Assembly: GCF_964204645.1 (NCBI RefSeq)
Contig: NC_134028.1
Location: forward strand, 7,479,001 to 7,543,000
Origin: Tubulanus polymorphus
Taxonomy: Eukaryota; Nemertea; Palaeonemertea; Tubulaniformes; Tubulanidae
Direction: 5' to 3'
Length of the DNA stretch: 64,000 nucleotides
Shown piece after piece: positions 49,320 through 64,000 of the stretch. The notes under the pieces are model-generated. The model did not search any database and was not told where the DNA came from. It worked only from the letters and a program-made list of their open reading frames with translations. Each line of letters opens with the position of its first letter. Within the stretch, counting starts at the first letter, position 1. The translations under genes were made by a program, and so were the position numbers.

Positions 49320-50261
49320 TTTGAGGTGGATATATGATGAACGGAGTAGTAACGGTTTATCCCTGCTAATTCTACGGGTTTGAAATAGTTCACGTTTATC
49401 AATACGTATCGCAGACGATTTCGGGGGGAGCAATTTATAGACACGCAATGCGCCAGCTAGAGTTGCGGAGTCGTTCTGGAAATTGGACTCATTAAATACG
49501 TATTATGGAAATTTCATTCATTGCCGGCGATCGGCAGAAGTATTGTGGGTTGCAGTGCGGCGCGTTTCCGGTAGATTTACACGTCCGTGCTCCGCGAACG
49601 ATAATCACGTGACCAGGACTGAACCTGCGCCGGAATTCGTTCGGTAACAGCTCGGTTACTTCCGGGAAACGCGGAAATAACGTGACTTTACAACGGCGCA
49701 GTAGTCGGGCGCTAAACTCCACTCAGGTTGTCGCGATAATAAACGCATTTGATATCAACAGCGCCGTTGATATGTGACTTAATAAACTACGCAGAACAGA
49801 ACGATGAATGCACCAGTGTTTGAAGAGAAAAAATGCCGGATATGTCATTGAAATAGAATTCCCGACACCTAGATGCATTATAGTACTTCAAACTTTAATA
49901 TCGCGATTAGTCGACGACGATTAATACATATCCCTTCCACGTGACCTTGACTACAAAACTAAATCGATGAAATATACCTAAAACGATTGGCATTAAGCCA
50001 TATAGTTCAAATTATTGTCTATTTACACGATTTTCAAATTGTCGTCGACAGCGGAAATGGGGTAATACGTGAAAGGTTAATGGTGAATGGCATACCGAAC
50101 TATAGGACACGGGAATTTAGGTGATAAATCAACACGTTCTGATGTGGCATATAGTAAATGCCACACCAGAACGCGTTTGTATAACATAAAGATGTATTAC
50201 ATCAAACGTTTCATCTGTTATCATCATTGGCGATGTTCCCAGCCCTTACCGAGATCAATTC
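49320..50261. other. unassigned stretch with a GC-rich segment
   Basis: Positions 49400-49740 are CpG-rich, include an E-box in ATCACGTGACC near 49606, and carry a 76-codon minus-strand frame (49492-49722) I do not recognise. No gene is supported. Confidence 0.4.
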
Positions 50262-50299
50262 GATTCTCCACCAATGTAACGATTCTCCACCAATGTAAC
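50262..50299 (+). repeat. perfect 19-bp tandem duplication
   Basis: GATTCTCCACCAATGTAAC is repeated twice head to tail with no mismatch, just upstream of a SINE copy. It is probably a recent slippage event. Confidence 0.9.
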
Positions 50300-50329
50300 G
50301 ATTAAGAGAAGTGACAGTGAAATTACGCG

Positions 50330-50438
50330 CACTCACCGGAGATCGAACCTGGGTAGAGAGCAAGCGTGCTAGCCAGTAGACCAATAGAACTAGTCCACTT
50401 GGCCAGTGGTTATACTGCTTTGTCCTATATGCGTAACA
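50330..50438 (-). mobile_element. tRNA-derived SINE-like repeat, copy 2
   Basis: On the minus strand it reads TTGGTCTACTGGCTAGCACG then CCCAGGTTCGATCTCC, giving clear A-box and B-box order. The right part on the plus strand matches 4151-4233 (AGTAGACCAATAG, CCTATATGCGTAAC). This copy keeps the B-box better than copy 1. Confidence 0.65.
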
Positions 50439-50882
50439 AAGTTACAGATCCAATCTCGATGTTGGCCTAACCCATCCGAAATTCCAATGATAGATGGCAA
50501 ACCATAACGTAAGCCCCAGGATGCATACCAAAATGACCTTTTGGCTCATAAAAGGTCACATTGCTCAATCTGGATGATCATTTTCCGATTGCTAATCTCG
50601 GCGGGCAGTGATAACTGCCAGTCGGCCATCTTGATTCTGATCGGGCCGACACATGGATAAAAATCCATCAAAGCGTCATCAAAACTTCTCAAAATATCTG
50701 TATTCCGACTAGGAACGAACGAGCACCTGGGAAGAATCGAAAACCGTTAACGTTGCTTAAACTGCAGTTAAAACACAGATGGCCAGGTGCGATGTTATAG
50801 ATTAAATGTTAGCGACTGACTATTTGCCTATAGCTAATAAAAAAAAGAAATACGCCCGGTTTTCTGTGTGGCATAAGTACAA
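50439..50882. other. unassigned non-coding stretch
   Basis: No gene or repeat is recognised. An A-run lies next to the family A copy that follows. Confidence 0.4.
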
Positions 50883-51235
50883 AAACAAGAAAACTAATTT
50901 GAAAGTTTATTGACAGATTTACAAATCATATATTATTTAGGAATAATGGCGCTATTTTGGATTTGAGTATATCGATAAATTGAATTGAATTGACCGGTGA
51001 CCAGTCCATCCCCGATGTATTGATGACGTATTGCACATCCGCTCTCATACGATAATTATTATGTTTCATCAAAAATAAAATAAGAATAAACGCTAAAAAT
51101 CATATTGCATCTTTTTAATCGCCAACATTGACGACGTAATGCGCATCAACTCACATAGAACCCCTTATATAACGCATACTAGTTATAAATGTATATAAAC
51201 ATTGTTGTAACGGTTTTAAAGGCGTCAAAAAAAAA
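50883..51235 (+). mobile_element. MITE family A, full copy (about 350 bp)
   Basis: The left end is AACAAGAAAACTAATTTGAA then AGTTTATTGAC; the right end is GGTTTTAAAGGCGTCAAAAA. It has the two internal boxes TTGATGACGTATTGCACATC and TTGACGACGTAATGCGCATC. The interval between the boxes is shorter than in the 12.4-kb copy. AACCCCTTATATAACGCAT corresponds to AACCCCTTAACTAACG in that copy. Confidence 0.8.
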
Positions 51236-51808
51236 GAAATGCAGGAAATGAAACGAAGTGAAATAAGAAATAACGTTTTCAGGATAGCTCCTACTGTGAA
51301 GAAAAATGGACTCCAGTCAGCCATTGAAAGGCTGAATCTACTCTAATTCCATCCGCTGGTTCAGTCCGTTACCCGTAAACAAGGATGTGTGCGTTAATAG
51401 TCATTTAAAAAACAAAGATAGCCACAAGTCAGCCATCGTGAATTTTTCGTCAATGTATGGCTTCATAATTTCGCCAAAATACAGCTTTCCTTTATTTTTC
51501 ATTGACAGGGACCCGACTCGTTATTCTCTGGATTCTTCCGGTTCCTGGCAAACCCATTCTTATCTTTGCTCACATGTGTTACTACATTTGTTACAATGTT
51601 CTTTACGAGATTGCAAATAAAATACAAATACAATACAGATGGAACCTCCAATAAAATCAGAAGGGTTGTTTCCTTGCATAGTTTGACAATATAAAGACAT
51701 CATAAAAACGATTCCACATTCACTGCCTCAGCCGGTATCTTGCGCACGAGGCATATTGATGCCGGCAATAGCTATCTCGAATTACGAATATGGCCACCAG
51801 TCAGTCAT
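51236..51808. other. unassigned non-coding stretch
   Basis: No gene or repeat is recognised. A 77-codon frame at 51387-51620 is unrecognised. Confidence 0.4.
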
Positions 51809-52049
51809 GGCCTACTTCGGTTTCGGTTTTCGTAGCTAGTCGACTAGTGGTCGGAACTAATAACCGAACACACTATAGTTCGGTCGTAACGTATTTCACA
51901 GTGTCGGCCATCTTGAACCTAGGTCCAAAATGTAGCGACCGTGCTCAATTGCGTGGTCGACCATTTCCGGACTATAGTTCCGACTAACGGACATTCGGTT
52001 TCATTTTCTTCGACTATAGTCGACTAACTCCGATAACCGAAGGTGGCCC
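51809..52049. mobile_element. MITE family B, copy 2
   Basis: Terminal inverted repeats are GGCCTACTTCGGTT and AACCGAAGGTGGCC. Inner sequence matches 39731-39958: GTGGTCGGAACTAATAACCG, ACAGTGTCGGCCATCTTGAA, GCTCAATTGCGTGGTCGACC. Inner arms GTCGACTA / TAGTCGAC extend the palindromic character. The flanking duplication is short or unclear (CAT on both sides at most). Confidence 0.8.
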
Positions 52050-53582
52050 ATACTGAGAGGTGGAACTTCCAAACGGACGGACAGGATACGATCGCGGAGC
52101 AATGGGGGGACGATAACTGTCATATTCTATATCCTCCCTGAAGTAGATACACCCGCATATAAAACGCTAGCCCGAGCTTCTATCAAATTGAAAGGAAACG
52201 CAATGTGCGCATAATATTCAATATTAACCCGTCGGTTCTACTTGAACCGTCTGCTTAATGTTATGAATAGCTTTAAGATATCCGAGACTGTAAACTGTTA
52301 TTTTTAAGCCATGTTTCGAAGTCATTGAAAAACATTTACGTATTGACTTTTGCCCGATTTTCCATCTGTTTGCATATGTATTTATGTCATATCGGTATTT
52401 CATATTCAAACGTATACAAAACGCGCCTATTTGGAATAGATGGATGTAATGACATCTCTACGTATAACTTACTGGTAATGAATATGATTCTCTTCGATAC
52501 CACACAACAAAACCGCTGTTCTCTACACAAAACATATATTCCTTACCGTATTTTAAGAAATTTCCCACGAGAAGCGTAGATTAGCAGCAATTCTACGAAT
52601 TATCCAATAAAGCCTTGTTGCAAATCCATTTTAAAGAAATAAGTGATTGTCACAATGATTGTTCAATTGTTTAATAAGCACAGTATTCTGAAATACACCT
52701 TTTAGATTGATTAAAGAAATGAAGATTTACCATAAACTAAATTATGAAATCGAATTGATTTAAGAATTTTTCGAATCTTCTCAATCGAAGGACTGGTCAG
52801 CTCAGAGTATGTTTTTGCAACCCAATCTGGATGATCATCTTCCGAAATTTGAAACCTCAGTCATAATTTTGAATGGGGTTTTAGAAATTGATTCGCAATG
52901 CGGTGCACAAATATTTCGAGCCTACATAAATCAAAGGAATGTTTCCGATGTAGATATAGCTGAATCCAAAGTTCGAACCAGGAGAAACGGACTTTCGTCG
53001 TTAATTTCATCATGTGACAGAAACCCATGACTTAGAATCACGATAAAATGCTAAAATGCTAGTGGTATATGTATATAGCTTTAATATCAACAGTTTTAGA
53101 AATATAGTAATTTTAGAAGGAATCAATAGCATTATCAATACAGTTATACTTCTTACGATGATTTCTAATTTGCGTTTCGGTTGCGTACGTGACTTGCTGG
53201 CCACGAATTTATCAATTATTATCGGTTAATAAAAATTGAGAACCGATCCGAGCCGCGCGTTTACCCTTTAGCGCCGGTAATCAACTACATTACCGATTGT
53301 TTTATTTCTTCTTAAACAAATCATAAATCACTGCGGGTAGAATTAGTAAATATGAACAACGCCTCCAGTGAATAAATACAAAGGCACGTGTGCCTAGATA
53401 TTAATTATTGCACCAGTACGCTGATAAACTATCATAATAGAATAGCCGATCATTTGTTCCATGTTGACTCGGAAAAACGTCGCGGTTTATATGAGTACTG
53501 AAATTGTTTTCGCCGTCAAGTCATGGCCTCGAAAACGAAAGGTTCGTTTATTGTAATGTCAGTGTAGCCCGCTAGACATCGG
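52050..53582. other. unassigned non-coding stretch
   Basis: No gene is supported. A 73-codon frame at 52809-53030 looks weakly protein-like but has no motif I recognise and no splice signals I can defend. Confidence 0.4.
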
Positions 53583-53692
53583 GGGCCGGTTTTATAGACT
53601 AGTATCATCTTTATCCTAGGAGTTAGCTCATTCCGTTTCTAATTCAGTCAACCCCTTGGTTAAAGATAGGAACAGTCTTTAACACCGGTCCC
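53583..53692. mobile_element. MITE family E, copy 2
   Basis: The left end GGGCCGGTTTTATAGACT pairs with the right end AGTCTTTAACACCGGTCCC. The left end is the same as at 26954. About 110 bp, no coding capacity, no clear target duplication. Confidence 0.65.
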
Positions 53693-54989
53693 AGAAGGGA
53701 ATGTGTCGCTCGCTGTGACCGTCGCGTAGCTTCTTAAAGAAAGCGGCATTGACCCTGTTGACATTTCATAATAGGTATATAAGACTCGATGAAAAAGCAT
53801 CGGACCGGGAAAAACAATAAGTATGTCTACGCGAGGTAAAGCCAAGTCATCAATCATTTTTGTATCGCGCTTTCTTTTGTAGCATGTAACTTGTCATGTT
53901 ACTCTTCTCCAGTTCATAAAAGCGGAGAGGTTTTGACTCGGAATCTAAGTGCTCATGAAATTCCACAATATAGATCATTCGATAAGACGTTTCTCATAAC
54001 TATGTTTTCATGAAATCGTTACGGTGGTATTCAAACACTATGATCAGCATTTCACAACTCAATAGCTGCCTTCCATTTTCACCTATTTCTACTGATTTTT
54101 CCATGTTTAAAAACCTCAAACAACGAAGGCTCTTGCAAGGTGAAATGTTAACGCTTAATCGATTGTAGCTATTCGATGTTACCGATGGCTGTTTTCATAA
54201 GGATTAAATTGATTTTAGGATGATGCAGGATTTTTCATTGTTTAACCCGATGCACTACGAACACCCTAAATATATATCGAACTGTAATTCCGCTTAATCC
54301 CGCCGTAGTTTCAAATTATTTAATCTCCAACCCCGATGGAGCCAGCGGTCGGTAAAAGATAGAGGTTTACGTATGGAGGTTCGGCAGAGAATTTTAATTT
54401 CGTTGCTTACTACGCGCACTTCTTTGAAAAAAGCTATAACGCGAAATTAATCCTACAAACTGAATATAATTAATTCATATGATAGCTTTTATAGGTATTT
54501 TCCATCCACCAACACATAAACGTGAAATCAACTGATAAACATGCGAAAGAAGTCAATTTGAGCTGCATTTCAAGAAGCGTAACTATTACTATTAACTCAT
54601 CTAGAATCAGCCGGAAAGTTTCACTCAGTTACGTAATTGGATAAAATGGATAATATCTATATCCTTTAAAATTATTGATACATGATATCCCTCTGGGCGA
54701 ATATTCGGTCCAAAATTCATATCTTTCCGTGGAAATATATACTTTTCATGTTCTAGTCGACCCGAACATCGATTTGTGTTGTTAATTCTAAAAACTTGAA
54801 ATTTGACTAGCTCTTTGCCTCGTATATACGTAGTTTGAAATGATATTTTATTCTTTCAAAAAATCATTTTCGATTAAATATACTTCATTACGCAAACTAA
54901 GAAAGCCGAACGAGCTTTCGAAAAATAACGCGTCGAACTGTGCGATCTCACTCACTCACCTGTTGATTTCGGTAGGTTTTTTTTCTAAA
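53693..54989. other. unassigned non-coding stretch
   Basis: AT-rich. No gene or repeat is recognised. Confidence 0.4.
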
Positions 54990-55345
54990 TCCGACAACGC
55001 AGATAGCGACGGCGGTGCCGTTTGTTATCATAATCCGACGGCTAGTACACAGACGGACGAATGTGAAGCGCGCGATGTGTCGTAGCCGCAGCGCGCGCAG
55101 TTAGACACGCTCACTCCGCAGCGCGCCGCCAGACCCGCGCGTAAACCTCGCTAGATCACGTGATACACGTAAAAACGCGTCGCTAGAACTTTCATCAGAA
55201 GCCGCACGCCGTCGCCGCCGGTTTCGCTTTTTGTCGAAATTTTTTCGAATATAATACGGCTTCACGTACGTACGCCGGGATATGCTTAACTAATATGAAC
55301 CCGTAATCGCGTCGATTTCGAGTGTAACGCCGTTTAATTCGACGA
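54990..55345. promoter_or_regulatory. CpG-rich patch, best promoter candidate in the window
   Basis: CpG and GC content rise sharply: GTGAAGCGCGCGATGTGTCG, CCGCAGCGCGCGCAG, CCGCAGCGCGCCGCCAGACC, CCGCACGCCGTCGCCGCCGG. An E-box CACGTG lies at 55157-55162 with a second CACGT shortly after. A T-run and AT-rich DNA lie on both sides, as around some invertebrate promoters. No coding exon is recognised nearby, so the gene it might serve and its direction are unknown. Confidence 0.3.
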
Positions 55346-59460
<4,115 letters not shown>

Positions 59461-61220
59461 AATAAACCATTTTACAGTTGCTAGCCGCCATTTTGTTAGG
59501 GTACTTTTGTCCCGTATTGTTGGGTCATTTTTTTCTCTTTTTTAAAAACTATCCGTGATGTGTATTGTATCATATTTCATCTGTCCATGGATGGATTTTG
59601 ACAACTTCAGCAACATTCAAACCGCGTGAATCTCTAGTTTTCAGTTATGTTAAAATCATTTCTCAAATTTACAACAATGCGACATGAGAGCGATATAAAA
59701 ATCGGTGGTCAGTTTTTGCCGTGCGCATAGAAATCCAGGGTACAGAAATTTGAAGTTCGTTATTTTCAGAAATAATTTTCTAAAAAATCCAAACATTTCA
59801 AGCACTGTGCACATAAACGCCCCCTTTTAGGTGAACTTTGAAATTTTAAGATATCTTGCCTAGTTTTTTTCCTATGGCACTTTAACTGCAGCGCGTGTAT
59901 TGTCATTCCGAGATTCGGCGCTGTTTTCTTTGCGTGTATTTCAGTATATGGGAGTTATTTCTTCATTTTCACTACACTTGTCTCTACGGAAAATGGTTTT
60001 AATTGTTGGTATCAGGTTTAAATATCACGTCGTTTATGCAATATAATAGATCGGAGACATTAGAGATGTTGGGGTTTAAGGGATTTTTCTGACCAGTTTT
60101 AGCAGCGAGACTGAGCGGCATTTTGATCACGCATTCGAAGTTGCGCGCGGGAAGAGAATATATGGGCCTATATTGAGATGGAAGAAGAAAAGAAATATAG
60201 CACTCAAAATCGAGTATGATGACCATTTAAATCAGTAGTCTATCAATAAATTTACATAAAAATCTACTGAAATTAGATGGATGGAGAAGTGGTCAAAAAG
60301 CTGGACAAATGGGGTGGGGCAAATATTCAGCTACTTTCTATGAATACTTTCTATTAAGTACACTCAAGATTGATTAGATTGGGAAGAAAATATAGGAAAA
60401 CGTTTTCTTGTTTTGGTGCTGAAATATCAAGTATCAAGTTCGAATGTCAGACGCAGGTGATAAAAAGTAAAAAGTGACATCTACCATCACAAAAACGCAA
60501 GAAGTGTGTGGATTGCATTTACAACAAAAGAGTGATATTTTGGGTTTTCTTGGGTGCATGTACGTAAGCCTCTGCCTGCCGTAAAAGCGGTTACCATTAC
60601 AGCCATTACGAACTAGCGCCGGAGAACGGAATACAGTATTAACGCCGTAATATTTAAACCTGATACTCGTACCAACAATTAAAACCATTTTCCGTAGAGA
60701 CAAGTGTAGTGAAAATGAAGAAATAACACCCATATACTGAAATACACGCAAAGAAAACAGCGCCAAATCTCGGAATGACAATACACGCGCTGCAGTTAAA
60801 GAGCCATAGGAAAAAAACTAGGCAAGATATCTTAAAATTTCAAAGTTCACCTAAAAGGGGGCGTTTATGCGCACAGTGCTTGAAATGTTTGGATTTTTTA
60901 GAAAATTATTTCTGAAAATAACGAACTTCAAATTTCAGTACCCTGGATTTCTATGCGCACGGCAAAAACTGACCACCGATTTTTATATCGCTCTCATGTC
61001 GCATTGTTGTAAATTTGAGAAATGATTTTAACATAACTGAAAACTAGAGATTCACGCGGTTTGAATGTTGCTGAAGTTGTCAAAATCCATCCATGGACAG
61101 ATGAAATATGATACAATACACATCACGGATAGTTTTTAAAAAAGAGAAAAAAATGACCCAACAATACGGGACAAAAGTACCCTAACAAAATGGCGGCTAG
61201 CAACTGTAAAATGGTTTATT
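59461..61220. mobile_element. 1.76-kb element with terminal inverted repeats of about 580 bp
   Basis: The left arm 59461-60037 and the right arm 60638-61220 are inverted copies that I judge about 95% alike. The outer end AATAAACCATTTTACAGTTG then CTAGCCGCCATTTTG is mirrored at the right end. Inner edges are GGTTTAAATAT(C/T)ACG. The central 600 bp is unique and has no recognisable coding sequence. No clear target duplication lies outside the match. If the true end were CAGTTGCTAGCC, a TA on each side would fit a Tc1/mariner-type target, but the match continues 15 bp further out. Best read as a non-autonomous foldback-type transposon. Confidence 0.85.
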
Positions 61221-62335
61221 GTGGAATTGTGGTTAGTTTCATCATTATTGATATGATTGATATCACTATCGAAAATTTTCGAACACGGAGCTGTAGGTCG
61301 AGCCCCGTAGCCATAACCCACATCCCTCGTCCCTTTGGATCCGCCTACAAAATGAAAACTCTCGAGACGAAACCATTTCCAACTAAATTATCTCCGATTC
61401 AACTGGGCGTATACTAGTTTTTACATTGTGCCTTCCACAAAATTTTCATTTAGTTTTCATGACAGACGAATAGTGAATTTAATTTAGTCATCACCACAGT
61501 CACTCCAGTCTTCAGCGCAGCAAACAAATAAAACCTACTTCTGAAGTCTCATACACATTAATTCATAATCGGTTTTCATTTTTTTTTTCAACGCCGGTTT
61601 CTCCGGCTTAGATTTCTGCCGTCAGCCGTTACGTATCCGCCGATAAAAAGGTGACGATATGCAAAACGTCGCAGCACGCTGTCTTCGCGACGGGCATCAC
61701 GTCCAGTGGCGATTAACTAACCATTCCATCTTCGTTTATGAAACGCGACATCGACAAAAATGCCCCATAAGATTGTGCGGCGAGCCGTGAGCTTTTCACT
61801 TACAAAACAATAAATATCCAAATGTAAATTTATCGCGAACGAGACAGGACTACGTAAAGACAGTTAGCAAACATTATCGAGTCCGCAGGGTCGCTTTAAA
61901 CACGCGTGCGATAATCTTGCAGCCTAATATTTGTATTTTGGGCATTAGAAACCGTAAATCAAAGCGTCGTCGAAATCTCGTAAGATCGCGTAAAATCTCG
62001 TAAATCAACGCGGGCATAATCGTATCTATAACGGTTGATGACACTAACGGTAACAAGCATAGCCGAATCGAGCGGCGCAGCGAATCCCGCCGGGTGGCAA
62101 TCGTACGAAACTTGTTGAGCTCGGATCAAGCCGCGCAGTTGGTTAATGAACCTCGCCGGAGCTATCAACTGCGAGCTGAACGGTGCCCAGGAGAGGTGAC
62201 CGTGTAAACCCGATCGTGATCCGACTCCTGTTCTCCTGGCTCGACCGTTCCAAATCGCGACTAAACGTTCTCAGTAGTATTTGATGGCCAGTATACTACC
62301 GCAAATCTCGACATATGCTTACAGCAAACTGCTTA
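61221..62335. other. unassigned stretch, CpG-rich in its second half
   Basis: No gene is supported. From about 61590 to 62270 CpG density rises. CCAGGAGA and TCTCCTGG face each other near 62187 and 62232, with GAACGGTG and CGACCGTTC outside them, a possible imperfect stem. Confidence 0.4.
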
Positions 62336-62475
62336 TGATTTTTCTTCTTAAGATAGGGATTGACCCTTTTATTCAAATGATTGGTAGATTTCGTTTGATT
62401 TTTTTGTGTCCCTTGCTAACCCACCACACTTGCCGGGAGCGAAACAGGGGGCTAGATTCTGAAATCGGAAATATG
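62336..62475 (+). repeat. dispersed repeat family C, copy 3
   Basis: It aligns with 2636-2795: GGTAGATTTCGTTTGATTTTT, then CC(A/C)CAC(T)TGCCGGGAGCGAAAC, then GAAATCGGAAAT, in the same order. The T-run is shorter. Confidence 0.65.
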
Positions 62476-63227
62476 GTTTTGTGATCGGCGGTCGAGTTGA
62501 CAGAATTTTCATGTTTAAATCGAAGTCATAATTGGGAAATTCGGATCCGGTTCATTCTAACAATCTTATGTTACTAGTCGATGCAAGGGCGGATCGGGGC
62601 CTGTAAAAGGTAGTACTGAAGTGCGGAATCACGGTCAAACCCTTTGCTTGTTTAGTGACAATAATCTATTTTTCATTTAACTTACATTTACATGAATATT
62701 GACAGCGGAGAATAAATGTAATAGTTAAATGAAGGTAGCAGTTCATTTAACTGTCACAACTGCTGATGCATCACTGATTGATCAAATTCAATGAATACCA
62801 AGAATAAATGGAGCTCGTTCCCTGGATGATACTTGCGGGTCTGAAACAGTTTTTTAAAATCTAAGCATGTCTCAAAAAATGCTACTGGGCGACCAAATTG
62901 GATGATCCGGATGAGCAATCCGTATAGTTTAAACATGTAAAAAATAGCAGATCGCTTGTTATACTAGAACAGTTCTATTCGGCTTTTTATGATAGACCCT
63001 GAATTACTACTACTATCGTTTAAGATACTTAATGACAGTTAGCCGATATAGCAATGGCGATATTGAGAAAAATGTGAAAGCAATTCGACATTCATATATC
63101 GTCCACTTTTTCCTTGAACTGTCTGTCCGCATTTCACTCTCTTCTTTACTTGTTCTGATGCGAACATCTAAGCATCCCATCCAGAGATTGACCCTAAAGT
63201 ACCGACGGATGGATACATAGATACTAG
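62476..63227. other. unassigned non-coding stretch
   Basis: No gene or repeat is firmly recognised. GGGCGGATCGGGGCC near 62587 resembles the element end at 6021. Confidence 0.4.
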
Positions 63228-63728
63228 ATGGATATCGACATGTTCCTTTATCTCCGCGAGATGGATGGGAAATCGTCGAATCGGATCGCCGCGTATTTGT
63301 ATAATATAGAATGGGGGAAAACGGTATAGAATTTGCGTGAATTTCAAAAACGTCTGAAGAGTTCTATCGATGAGAACCCGAGACGAAAGCAGCTTGAATC
63401 GAGAGTATATCCACCGGAAGTGGTGTTGGACGTGAATAGGCAATTGAAACAGGAGTTGGATTGCGCAAGAGAGAACTTGATCCGACTCCAACATTTCGAC
63501 GGTCCTCGATCGTGATTGCTGCTATTAGGAGATTTTCCCAGTAAAAGACTTCGACGACGACTAAACACTTACTCAGTACTTTATGAGTATTTGAAGAAAA
63601 AACCTCCCAACATTTCATTTAAATCACATTTTCTATCCATCTACCATTTTGGTTCAATCGCCTTTAGTGAACTACACGGGCTATATGCATCTTGTGCCGG
63701 TCGAAGAATAGAATGGGGTTCAGCTTAA
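63228..63728 (+). pseudogene. coding-like stretch, one frame, two internal stops
   Basis: From ATG at 63228 to TAA at 63726 the frame holds 166 codons with only TAG at 63327 and TGA at 63513 inside; roughly ten stops would be expected by chance. The first part is M-D-I-D-M-F-L-Y-L-R-E-M-D-G-K. The second (63330-63512) is charged and helix-like, with E-F-Q-K-R-L-K-S-S-I-D and N-R-Q-L-K-Q-E-L-D. The third is basic at its start. I recognise no family. A stop lies just before the ATG. It could be a decayed retro-copy, part of an unknown element, or chance; a 108-codon minus-strand frame overlaps it. Confidence 0.3.
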
Positions 63729-63794
63729 CAACTTATTCAGTAATTTAATGAAAACCTCTGACCATTCATTTTCTATCTATAATAATGATAATAA

Positions 63795-64000
63795 TAATAT
63801 GTGTCTTATATAGCGCTAAATCCAGGCAGGCTGCTCAGAGCGCTTTACATTTTTCGATATTATTACCCCGGCCAATTTTATACTCTAACATGTATCAGTC
63901 ATCTCTGCCTGGGGAGAAGTAACACCGACCTGCTAACAAACGCTCAATAGTCATCTATCAGGCCAGGTACCCATTTACTCCTGGGTGGAGAGAGGCAATG
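63795..64000 (+). repeat. dispersed repeat family D, copy 2 (cut by the window end)
   Basis: It starts after an ATAATGATAATAATAAT run with TGTCTTATATAGCGCTAAAT, then CTCAGAGCGCTTTACATTTT, a gap, and the core TACCCATTTACTCCTGGGTG. The last parts match 1941-2094. It is fuller than copy 1 and continues beyond the window. Confidence 0.75.

Noticed and set aside
60434-60781. 115-codon minus-strand frame
   Set aside because: It starts in the centre and runs into the right arm of the large inverted-repeat element, has no recognisable motif, and is within chance expectation.

Overview
This window looks like nuclear DNA of an invertebrate animal, most likely a marine one and perhaps lophotrochozoan. 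The support is a eukaryotic tRNA-Ser gene, tRNA-derived SINE-like copies, the 3' end of a non-LTR retrotransposon, the endonuclease end of a Penelope-like element, many MITE/foldback elements, two long TA microsatellites, and a dispersed repeat built around the core ACCCATTTACTCCTGGGTGG, a type I recall from marine invertebrate genomes. The DNA is AT-rich with patches of high CpG. The species cannot be named from this.

No complete protein-coding host gene can be supported. At this base composition roughly ten chance ORFs of 100 codons or more are expected over six frames in 64 kb. About fifteen are present, and several lie inside TA arrays or repeats. I read the window as intergenic or long-intron DNA dominated by mobile-element debris. 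The only coding matches I recognise by family are two retroelement fragments: the C-terminal end of a non-LTR ORF2 (28921-29241) and a Penelope GIY-YIG-type endonuclease end (44120-44422). A third stretch, 63228-63728, reads in one frame with only two internal stops and may be a decayed or split gene.

Layout. 1-11.5 kb: dispersed repeats D, C and a SINE, the first TA array (5575-5799), and a 189-bp CCAAT-bearing MITE (7612-7800). 11538-11619: tRNA-Ser(GCT), the one clearly intact gene. 12-16 kb: a full copy of MITE family A, then a decayed minisatellite (14.5-15.7 kb). 16-29 kb: mostly unassigned, with a hairpin element (20.3 kb), another family A copy, a family E MITE and the non-LTR fragment with its TTATC tail. 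29-39 kb: family A, a hairpin element, CpG-rich DNA, a 178-bp tandem duplication and a hairpin element with hammerhead-like arms. 39-53.7 kb: family B (two copies), the Penelope fragment, a perfect 38-bp palindrome in a target-site duplication, inverted SINEs, a small MITE with an 8-9 bp duplication, family A and family E. 54-64 kb: a CpG-rich promoter-like patch, the second TA array, a 1.76-kb element with arms of about 580 bp, repeats C and D again, and the decayed coding-like stretch.

Nothing here works as an operon or pathway. The interest lies in repeat biology: several apparently uncatalogued non-autonomous families, hammerhead-like sequence in inverted arms and around a Penelope fragment, and palindromic insertions with target-site duplications. 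All similarities were judged by eye from the sequence alone.
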